From contig CACNSC010000011.1 in the NCBI GenBank assembly GCA_902623005.1, forward strand, positions 1-57,614: DNA of 57,614 nucleotides. Reading direction: 5' to 3'. The DNA comes from an uncultured Coxiella sp. Its GTDB lineage: Bacteria; Pseudomonadota; Gammaproteobacteria; Coxiellales; Coxiellaceae. The translations under genes were made by a program, and so were the position numbers. The first letter of the stretch is position 1. Each line of letters begins with the position of its first letter. Under the pieces are notes generated by a model that was given only the letters and a program-made list of their open reading frames with translations, ran no database searches and was not told the origin of the DNA. Positions 1-8,500 of the stretch are shown here, in pieces.

Positions 1-366
1 CCATCTCGTGCCTTCGTTCCACACGGCATTGTATTGCCAACTCAAATTAGTAAGGCTCCGGTCAATCCAAATCAGGTCCGTTTATATCGATCAATTCCAG
101 CCGATGCGAAAAATCTCGGTCAGTTAAGTATACAATTGCATGCTGTTAAAGGCGCGAATCCAACGCTGGACCAAGCTCGACTGATTGCCAAGGCTCGTGA
201 TCTTGCTGCAAGTGTTGGCGCCAACGGTATCACCTTTCAGCTTATGTTTGGTCGTAGCTCGGAAGGTTCAGCTTTGAATAATTATATATTACGAGGCTAT
301 GCGTTTCTTGCTCCTGTTTCAGAGGAGCTTAAACTTAATTTCATCTCTCCATCCGATAATGGGTAA
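1..366 (+). CDS. Partial hypothetical protein (3' end only)
   Basis: The reading frame is open from base 1, so the start lies outside the window; the TTG at 34 is an internal codon, not a start. About 121 C-terminal residues are visible. They form a compact alpha/beta-looking domain (VRLYRSIPADAKNLGQLSIQ near the left, then ARLIAKARDLAASVGANGIT). The pattern of a short strand, a helix rich in Ala and a 'GANGIT' turn resembles the small secreted or lipoprotein domains of the YbjQ/RcsF/DUF4156 kind, but I do not recognise the family. It ends 11 bases before lepB and probably shares its transcript. Confidence 0.6.
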   Translation, partial: PSRAFVPHGIVLPTQISKAPVNPNQVRLYRSIPADAKNLGQLSIQLHAVKGANPTLDQARLIAKARDLAASVGANGITFQLMFGRSSEGSALNNYILRGYAFLAPVSEELKLNFISPSDNG

Positions 367-377
367 AGGTATTTTCA

Positions 378-1217
378 ATGTCATTTAACTTTCCTTTGAT
401 TTTGTTGGTGCTAGTTGTTTTTAGTGGTGTTGTACTGCTGATTGATGGCTGTTTTATGTTATGGCGCCGTCGTTTGGGTGTTGCGCCACGTAGCGAACTA
501 CCACCGGTAATCGACTATGCACGTGCATTTTTCCCAATATTATTCATTGTTTTTGTGATTCGTTCTTTTATTGTTCAGCCCTTCCGTGTGCCTACGGGGT
601 CGCTATCTCCAACGATACTTCCAGGTGATATGATCATCGTCACGCAGTACAACTATGGTTTGTATTGGCCCGTTTGGGACTCTGTCATGGTGCCTGTCGG
701 GCATCCTAAGCGCGGTCAGATCGCATTATTTCGCTACCCGGTTAATCCCATTGTGCCATTCGTTAAACGTGTGGTCGGCGTTCCTGGTGATGAAATAAGC
801 TATATCGATAAAGTTTTTTACATCAACGGTAAACCCTGTCCGCAAACCTACTTGGGTGAAGCTAAGGAATATGCATCGGATGGTAGTTATCAGATCGTCA
901 AAGTCTATGAAGAAAATTTAGAAGGTATTAAACATAAAATCTACAGAAACCCTGCTCGCTCGGTACCTAACTTTTATAACGTCAAGGTGCCAGAGGGTCA
1001 GTACATGATGGTTGGGGACAACCGAGATAACTCTGATGATAGTCGCTCTTGGGGCTTTGTGGATCAAGATGCTTTCATAGGACAAGCGCATTTTATTTGG
1101 ATGAGTTGGAATTCACATGCTGATTTATTGCATAAAATACGCTGGAATCGCATCGGTAATGGTTTGCAGCAGGTACCGCAGGTTATCAGCCAAGACGCAC
1201 AGCCATCGGATAATTAA
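378..1217 (+). CDS. lepB: Signal peptidase I
   Basis: Inner-membrane serine protease that removes signal peptides from exported proteins. The 279-residue protein has two N-terminal membrane segments (about residues 5-28 and 50-66) and a periplasmic catalytic domain. The Ser/Lys dyad is visible: Ser75 in PTGSLSP and Lys130 in PFVKRVVGVPGDE. The conserved box GDNRDNSDDSRSWG follows near residue 213, as in proteobacterial LepB. Length matches the family, with the two-helix membrane topology of E. coli LepB. The start ATG at 378 follows an AAAGG. Unusually, no rnc or lepA is next to it on the downstream side; the next gene is convergent, only 26 bases away. Confidence 0.96.
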   Translation: MSFNFPLILLVLVVFSGVVLLIDGCFMLWRRRLGVAPRSELPPVIDYARAFFPILFIVFVIRSFIVQPFRVPTGSLSPTILPGDMIIVTQYNYGLYWPVWDSVMVPVGHPKRGQIALFRYPVNPIVPFVKRVVGVPGDEISYIDKVFYINGKPCPQTYLGEAKEYASDGSYQIVKVYEENLEGIKHKIYRNPARSVPNFYNVKVPEGQYMMVGDNRDNSDDSRSWGFVDQDAFIGQAHFIWMSWNSHADLLHKIRWNRIGNGLQQVPQVISQDAQPSDN

Positions 1218-1243
1218 GTCGTATTGGACTACAGAGGTGTTGC

Positions 1244-2428
1244 TCAAACATTTGGTGTTGGACTGTCAACCCTATCGTATTCTCTCTCTTCAACGGCTTG
1301 TTCACTGTTGAGGTGGTGAATCGCCTCTCTGCCGCTGAACCATAGGCTGACGCCTGTGGCAACGCTTAAGCTCCATTTGATCGGGTCATGCTTTATATTG
1401 CCATTTGCAGATGATATTTCGAAAGTGTCGTTAACGATATACAACCAAGTGGTTATTTGACCCAACCAAATAGCAATTTTCTGCCACGTATCAAGATAAC
1501 TGCAGCGCGTACCTGAAGACTCACTGTGTTCTTCAGAATGCACGGTGGACTCTACGTAAGCTAAACCCAGCTCACTGATTAACGCAAAGCCTAGCCAGGT
1601 TAGCATCACAGTTTGTGGAATCGGATTATCATTATGATTGGCTTGATTCACGTTGATGAAATCAATGGCATCCTCTGCGGCATGTGTCAACATCATCATT
1701 AACACGGCAAACAGTTTGATTGCATGACCTTGTTGGAAATGAAAGTGATTAATGGCGTTGGCAGGTTGTAGAAAATGCACGTGGTTAATGTGTGGTATTG
1801 CATCCATGAATGAATAGCCAAGCAACCAAAGTGCACGTAAAACAAAATTATTTGATAGTGCTGATGATTTAGTCCAGCCCAGTGGCAAGGTCAGTATCAC
1901 GGCGGCCGTTGCTAGCATTGGTTTGGCACTCAAACTATTGTCATCTGTTAGGTCTGAGATATCGTCGTCTAAAAGTCCCTTGATCAGTGGGTTTTCAATC
2001 TTATCTTTACTGGAATTTTGGATTGCTATTTTGTTGTTATCGAGGATTGAATCAATATGATGTTTTAATTGTTGTAAATTATTTTCCTCCTCATAGAAGA
2101 ATGCAAACACATGTTCACCATAGAGATAATAACCAGGCGCTAGAATGGTTAGCGTTAATAAGAAAGTAATCACTTCAAGCGTATTTTTATAAGAAATGGA
2201 TTGATGTGATTGCTCTATATCTTCATGCAATTGCCACCAACTCAATATCAGTGTTGAGGAATAGAGTAATGCAACTGCTGATTTTATAGCCGGTTCTTTT
2301 GATACTTTCCATGTCCAGGTTAGTAAAGAGCTTGCATCGTCGCTGGATATTGATGAGAGAAATGGCATGTTAATACGAGGCATGACTATGAAATTGCTTG
2401 AATTAAGCCAGAATTGACTGGATTTCAC
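1244..2428 (-). CDS. Hypothetical multi-pass membrane protein
   Basis: A 394-residue protein that I do not recognise. Hydrophobic stretches near residues 48-66, 84-102, 170-185, 235-255, 275-295, 320-340 and 355-370 predict about seven membrane helices. An acidic, probably cytoplasmic loop lies at about 112-165, with runs such as DDDISDLTDDN. The tail is charged. His-rich patches (HINHVH, HFHFQQGH) are striking and could suggest metal or haem contact, but that is only a guess. The listed start is GTG at 2428; an ATG at 2383 is an alternative, and neither has a strong ribosome binding site. It is convergent with lepB and followed upstream by a long non-coding stretch. Confidence 0.75.
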   Translation of the reverse strand: MKSSQFWLNSSNFIVMPRINMPFLSSISSDDASSLLTWTWKVSKEPAIKSAVALLYSSTLILSWWQLHEDIEQSHQSISYKNTLEVITFLLTLTILAPGYYLYGEHVFAFFYEEENNLQQLKHHIDSILDNNKIAIQNSSKDKIENPLIKGLLDDDISDLTDDNSLSAKPMLATAAVILTLPLGWTKSSALSNNFVLRALWLLGYSFMDAIPHINHVHFLQPANAINHFHFQQGHAIKLFAVLMMMLTHAAEDAIDFINVNQANHNDNPIPQTVMLTWLGFALISELGLAYVESTVHSEEHSESSGTRCSYLDTWQKIAIWLGQITTWLYIVNDTFEISSANGNIKHDPIKWSLSVATGVSLWFSGREAIHHLNSEQAVEEREYDRVDSPTPNV

Positions 2429-2792
2429 AAACCGTCAATCAAATTAATATAACCTTAATCACAGCCTACTGCTTATCAATGGATTATTTTAGTTGTTAGA
2501 TTCTCAAAGCCATGATGGCATACAGGGAAAAGAAATTGAATATTTAATGCTCAGATTTATAGCACAATGATTTGAGGACTGTTCGTATTGTCGTTTTGAT
2601 CAAAGTTGGGAAAGCCTAACAATAAAAAACACAAGGTGTACACTGTCTAGTTAAAGTGGTCTGGGAAATTTTTGTGCGAACTCTCAGTAACATTTTTCTT
2701 ATATGCACGGTGTTTTTGATGAAAGCTGTTTATAAATACCAAAGTCAAAGTCGCCTATGTATGCAAAATTAACAGGCTTTTTTCATAGATCC
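2429..2792. other. Non-coding stretch, nothing recognised
   Basis: AT-rich spacer between two leftward membrane-protein genes. It should carry the promoter of the 2428 gene on its left side. I saw no open frame, clear terminator, RNA gene or repeat. Confidence 0.5.
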
Positions 2793-3305
2793 TCACTGGT
2801 TTGAACTCATAGTAAATCGAGTATTTAAAAACAGTAGAGCAAACCCCATTGGAACGATCATTACTAAAATACTCGTGTCAAATGAATCGCCTTGCATAAA
2901 GCTGAGAAAAACGTCGCTGGCCATAAACCCAAAAAAGAAGGTATAAAAGAAAATACCGAAGCACAAACCTATCTGAGCATAGGTTTTATAAATTTGAAAC
3001 CTTTGATCAGAGACATGCAGATGAAAAACAAGCTCAACAATGCCCCAGGTAATGAGTGCTGCAGTAATAAAATGCATAAACACGAGGGACCAAACGCCAA
3101 GGTGTACCAGCCATGAAGCATCAACCGATCGATCAATTAAAGTACCCGCATTTTTCGATGTAGGAAATCCCATAATCTTAGCAAGCATGGCGACTTCACT
3201 TTTTATCTGAACCGCATCTGTTAATGTGTTCATCCATTCCCTTAAAGCCGGAGGTATCAGTAACGCCGTCTGCATCAATCTAAGAATAATTATTTTTTTC
3301 ACCAT
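2793..3305 (-). CDS. DUF2165-like small integral membrane protein
   Basis: A 170-residue protein with four membrane segments (about residues 5-20, 67-92, 108-130 and 143-160). The layout of a short first helix, an LTD motif (NTLTDAV), a soluble loop with repeated hydrophobics, and then three helices fits the DUF2165 family of predicted small integral membrane proteins, whose function is unknown. A strong GGGAGG sits only two bases before the ATG at 3305, so translation may really start at the next codon, a GTG at 3302. No functional partner is evident nearby. The family assignment is from pattern memory, not a search. Confidence 0.65.
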   Translation of the reverse strand: MVKKIIILRLMQTALLIPPALREWMNTLTDAVQIKSEVAMLAKIMGFPTSKNAGTLIDRSVDASWLVHLGVWSLVFMHFITAALITWGIVELVFHLHVSDQRFQIYKTYAQIGLCFGIFFYTFFFGFMASDVFLSFMQGDSFDTSILVMIVPMGFALLFLNTRFTMSSNQ

Positions 3306-3713
3306 AACCTCCCTGTATGCTCATTGTGTTCGAAGATGTTCATGACTAATATACAATACCAACGCCTTAATTCACATGATCATAACTCAAATGATTAATA
3401 AGAGGTGCGGTGTTTGAGTTTTACTAGTTGGCCATCGTAAATCTCTTTCAAAATCGCAGATAAAATACTATGATTTGATAACAGTATACCGTAAGTGAAT
3501 TAAATGTAAGTCATTGTATTGTTATTGAGATATTATGTGTAGTTGAAGAGTGTTGATCTTTCTTCACCAGAAAAATCAAGCCAATGAAAATAAATTATTT
3601 TCTAAAAAAACTTTGATTGGAAACAATAGGGATTATCAATTGACGATGTCATGAACGAAGAGTGGTTCGTTTGATGCATTTTTTCTTAATATTATAACGT
3701 TGAACAGGACCTA
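3306..3713. other. Non-coding stretch left of the PKS cluster
   Basis: About 400 bases, very AT-rich, between the DUF2165 gene and the end of the ABC-F gene. I find no gene remnant, no clear hairpin plus T-run, and no repeat. It is the left boundary of the biosynthetic cluster. Confidence 0.5.
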
Positions 3714-5432
3714 TTATGATCGAGGGCATTGTCTTGGTTTGCGTTCTTCAATCAGAAGCTTGGAGTTTTCAATTTTCCAAAGTTGTTGATTAAACTTTTC
3801 AATAAAATAACGATCGTGTGAAATCGCGATGATCGTACCTTGGAAAGCTTCCAGTTGATTTTCAAGGTATTCAGCATTCATGCAGTCCAGGTGATTGGTT
3901 GGTTCATCAAGCAGCAATACATCCGGCTCTAGGAGGATAAGTTGAGCGAGAAGCAACCTTCTTTGCTGTCCAATGCTGAGTTGCGAAATGGGTATAAAGC
4001 AACTTGATTTTGGTAGTAGGTCTAACTCAAGCAGTGCTGCAATCGCTTGCTGTTGATGATATCCCATTGTTTCGCAGAGGAAGTCTACGGCTGTCATCTC
4101 AGTATTCAAAGCATCTTGTGTTTGTGCTAAGTAACCAACCTTAGGTTGACTGGAGAAACTGATGCTCCCAGAGGACGGTGGTAATTCGCCAGCAATAATC
4201 TTCATCAAAGTGCTTTTCCCAGCACCATTATCGCCTGTAATAATTATTTTTTCACCAGGTGTGATGATGGCTGAGCACTGATCTAATACACATTGATTTC
4301 CAAAAGACATGGTTATATCGTTCAACGATATCGTAGTGGATACTTTTTTTGTTGTGTCAAAAAGCCAAGTGTTCTTATGCGATAACAGGGGCTGATGAGT
4401 TGTGTCGTCTTCAAGTTCGGAAATCTGCTGCCTAAGTTTTTTCTCCAATCGAGAGGTTTTACCCTGACTGCGTTCACCTTTTCCTTTGAAGGCAATTTTA
4501 TCATTATCTTTTTTCTTTCGACTTCGATTCATTTCTTGTCGAGTATCGCTGACACTATTTTTTAAAGTGCTTATTTTTTTCTTTTTTTCGTGATATTGCT
4601 GTAAGTCACGTTCTTGTTGTTGATGCTTTCGGTTTAAATAGTCTTGGTAGGTGCCACGAAAAGAGCAAACCTCTCCAGTTAAGCTATTGAACTCTAGGAT
4701 CTCGCGCGTAATAGAGCTAAGAAGATGCCGATCATGAGTTATTAACACAATCCCTCCAGAATATTGCCGGAGAAAATTCTCGAGCCAATTCAGCGTTTTG
4801 TGATCTAAGTGATTAGTTGGTTCGTCAAGTATTATGATGTCAGGATTTTGAAAAAGCAGCTGTGTTAGCATCACTCTCGTGAGTTCACCAGGGCTTATAC
4901 TGTCGAGTGATCGATACAGTGGAAGGTGGTCAACGCGCATCCCTGACATGATTTTTCGCAGTTCATATCCACCAGCCCGATTAAAGGTTTGCTCTAAATC
5001 ACGATAACTTTCCTTGGACCATGTGCTTTCATGCAGAATAGTGTCACTTAATGATAACGCCATTTGTATTGCTACTTCTGACAATGTTGAATCATGTTTT
5101 GCCATGTATGAGAATATTGCTTGGCTGGGATCAATGAAACTTTCAATCAGTGGTTCTTGAGGGAGATATCCCACAGTGAGATCGTCACTGGAGGATACCT
5201 CTCCATAAGTTGCTGCTTGCTGACCAGCAAGTATCTTGGCAAATGTGGATTTACCAGCACCATTATCGCCAACAATAGTCAGACGGCTATCTGGAGTAAC
5301 GATTAACTCAGATATTTCAAATAGTTTTCGTTGACGGTTGTGCACTTCAATGTCAGTTGCTTTTAATGTTGAAAAACCAGAAGCTTGATTAGATGTGGCA
5401 AGTGCCACGAGCGGGAAAATTAAACTTTTCAT
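3714..5432 (-). CDS. ABC-F ATPase, probable self-resistance protein
   Basis: ABC-F proteins have two fused ATPase domains and no membrane domain; they act on ribosomes, and one branch (ARE) dislodges antibiotics. This protein (572 residues from ATG 5432) has Walker A GDNGAGKST twice, signature-like ISPGELTRVML and LSIGQQRRLLLAQ, and Walker B ILDEPTNHLD and LLDEPTNHLD. A long, highly charged interdomain linker (about residues 275-375) contains KKKDNDKIAFKGKGERSQG, a style I associate with antibiotic-resistance ABC-F proteins rather than EttA or Uup. AGAGGG seven bases before the ATG at 5432 decides that start over 5477. It is the last gene of the leftward PKS operon, 78 bases after the NRPS-PKS gene, so it probably protects the producer's ribosome. 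Confidence 0.88.
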   Translation of the reverse strand: MKSLIFPLVALATSNQASGFSTLKATDIEVHNRQRKLFEISELIVTPDSRLTIVGDNGAGKSTFAKILAGQQAATYGEVSSSDDLTVGYLPQEPLIESFIDPSQAIFSYMAKHDSTLSEVAIQMALSLSDTILHESTWSKESYRDLEQTFNRAGGYELRKIMSGMRVDHLPLYRSLDSISPGELTRVMLTQLLFQNPDIIILDEPTNHLDHKTLNWLENFLRQYSGGIVLITHDRHLLSSITREILEFNSLTGEVCSFRGTYQDYLNRKHQQQERDLQQYHEKKKKISTLKNSVSDTRQEMNRSRKKKDNDKIAFKGKGERSQGKTSRLEKKLRQQISELEDDTTHQPLLSHKNTWLFDTTKKVSTTISLNDITMSFGNQCVLDQCSAIITPGEKIIITGDNGAGKSTLMKIIAGELPPSSGSISFSSQPKVGYLAQTQDALNTEMTAVDFLCETMGYHQQQAIAALLELDLLPKSSCFIPISQLSIGQQRRLLLAQLILLEPDVLLLDEPTNHLDCMNAEYLENQLEAFQGTIIAISHDRYFIEKFNQQLWKIENSKLLIEERKPRQCPRS

Positions 5433-5510
5433 AGAGTGCCCTCTGGCTTTCATAAAATGCATCGTAAATGTTAACATAGTATTCTTTTTAGTAACAAGCC
5501 GTGTTTTTCT

Positions 5511-8500
5511 TTAAGCCTTTAATACGCTTTGGAGCTTGGAAGATTTTACACCAAGATCTTTTATGTCTAGAAGAACTTTTCCTTCACAATTGCATATCTG
5601 GAGGTTAGCCCTGTGTGACGATACTTTCTCTGCATAAACGATTGCCGATTCTAGCTCATACAGTTTATTAAAATCAAAAATAGTCAATTTCCCAACAGAA
5701 AAGGGCATGAGTCCATTTGGTAGCTGTTCGATCGATTCGGCCATGCTCGATTGCAGCGCACCATCCATAAGAGAGACCAGGCTATGTTTTGACTTTATCA
5801 CCATGTGTGCCTTTACCTTTTTATTCGCCACTAAGAGGCGCTGAATCGGTCGGAAGTATATACCATAGTTAATTCCGCTTTTTTTAAAAGTATTGTATAT
5901 CAAGGCATGGTCATAGCTTGAGACTGGAATCTTATTACCAAGCCTAATTGTATTATGACAAGTCATAGTCTGATTGCCTATTTGTATTTTTCCCTGACAA
6001 TAAGGCGATTGATTTAAAGAGGATACTGAAAAAAGTAAGTTTTTAGACTCATTAGATACCTTTATTTGCAACTTGCAATACTTCATTGGTTGGCAAACGA
6101 TTGGTTGTAACCAAAGTACATCATTAATCATGGTTGATACATTTTTATCGAGATTTAATGCTTTAATTACAATTTCTAATTGTGCTACAGCAGGTAATAC
6201 GCGATGGTCAAAGACTCGATGTTGATCAAAAAATACATGATTATATGGAATTATTACCGTGAATTCATATTCCGAGCATTGGTCGATTTGAATATCATCA
6301 AATAATTTATCTGAGTGAGAGTCGATGGTGTTTTCAATGGATTTGTACCAATACGATTTTTCGTTAAGCGAAACTTTGCCTTGTAGAGAATCACGTTCAG
6401 ACGCTGGGCTCGGTTCGTGATACGCGTCATACTTAGATAAGATTACATGTGCGTTAGAACCCCCAAATCCAAAGCTACTAATGCCGGCTATAAATTTCTT
6501 TTTAGGCCTCCAAGGTTGATTACGCTTAGGCATTACAAACTTAGAATTTTTTAAACAAATAGCAGAGTTGACTGGTTCACTGTTTATATTAGCAGGAATT
6601 ATTTGATGCTTCATGCATAGTATAACTTTAAGTAGAGATGAGAACCCAGCTGCTGCCTCTAGATGACCAATATTGGGTTTAAGTGTTCCAAGGGCAATTG
6701 ATTCATGCAAGTTTTCTTTAAGGCAATCATTTTCAAATGCTTTCAGTGCATCAACCTCTATCGGATCACCCAGACGTGTACCAGTACCGTGACTTTCAAT
6801 GTAACTCAGATGTTTTGCATGCAACGGTGAATAGGTATCGACTAACAAGCTTGATTGAGCATTTGCACAGGGTGATGTGAGCGAGGCTGCTTGGCCGCCG
6901 TGATTCTCACCAATTTGTTCGATAACCGCATGAATCGTATCACCATCCTTCTTTGCATCCGATAGTCTTTTTATCATAAAACCGATCACACCCTCACCAC
7001 GAACATATCCATTTGCTTGCTCAGAAAAAGTTGCGCAATTACCTGAAGCAGAGAGAAAGTGACTGGCTTTCAGTGATTGATAAAGTTGTGTATCGGCAAT
7101 GACATTTGCTGCAGCAACAAAACACAGTGATGTCTTGTTGAGGTAAAGGCTTTGTGCTGCTTGTGACAATGCGGTTAGTGAGCCACTGCATGCGGTGTCT
7201 GTAAAAATCGACGGGCCTTTCCAATTAAAATGATAAGAAATGCGATTAGCTAGCATACTCAATGATGTTCCCGATAAAGAATACGGATCACAAGTAAGCT
7301 TAGATTTTATTTGCGCATGAAGATAGTCGTTGCCCGTTGCTGCAACAAAGCAACCAATTTTTTCATTACTCAATGCGTCTATCTGATAATTCGAATGCTG
7401 AAGAGTCTTAAAAGCACATTGCAGCAGTAAGCGTTGACGAGGATCCATTAACTTTGCTTCGCGCGGTGAGATCTTAAACAATTGACAATCGAACTGAGTA
7501 ATGTCTGCAAGAAACCCTGCAGGTGCATGCTCACCTAAGTAGTTGCGATCATGTCTTTTGATTAGACAATCGTTGTTAATCAGCGACTGCCAAAAAGCAG
7601 CTGCATTATGACCGCCAGGAAGCAATGCATCATAGCCAACAATTGCTAATGGCATTGCTTTGATGGCAGTCGAATGCTGCAAGAATGATGGGTTCGAATC
7701 AATCTGACAAGTATCTCGTTGGATGAAATGCGATATTTTTTTAATAGTAGATAATTGGTAGAATTGGTGTGCATCAATTCGGGTAGCGAAGTGTTGCTCG
7801 ATTAATATTGATAATTGATTAATATTTAATGAACTTAATCCATATTCAATGAGCGATGTGTCGATCTCGGTGATTGGCTGTTGGAGTAATGTTGAAATTA
7901 AGTCAAGTAACTTTAGAGTAACCGTATCCGTCGGTTTCTGTCTCGATGATGGTTGGTTGGAATCATCTGATTTTTTGCACTCAAGGTCTTCAAGGTTAGC
8001 TGTTTCTAATTGACGACGATCTATCTTGTTATTTTTGTTTTGTGGGAATTGATTCAAGTGTATTAGCGTCGAGGGTATTTTGTAGGATGGTAATATTTGC
8101 TGAATACAGTGCTTAAGTTGTTGATTTACCTCGTTGTGCGATAGATGACCGGTATAAAATCCGCAAAGGTGAGGATTAGGTATGTCACGTTTGACAGTGA
8201 TAACAGTAATGTCTGGAATTATTTTTTCGATGGCACGATCAATTTCATGAGTTTCAATCCGATAGCCTCTTAACTTTACTTGATCATCCATTCTTTTTAG
8301 GTACCGAATATGATTATATGATATCGCAATCACTCGATCACCCGTTCGGTAACAGGGCAGGTTATTTTGATCATGGAAAAATCGGGAGTCCTCCCCATGG
8401 ACATAACCTTTAGCGACTTGTGATCCCGATATCATTAATTCGCCTTCTATCCCAAGAGGGAGAGCATCGCCTTGAGAGTCAACCACGCTTAAGCACGTAT

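Noticed and set aside
1117-1311. Short rightward ORF across the lepB end
   Set aside because: Overlaps the conserved C-terminus of lepB in another frame, with no start signal.
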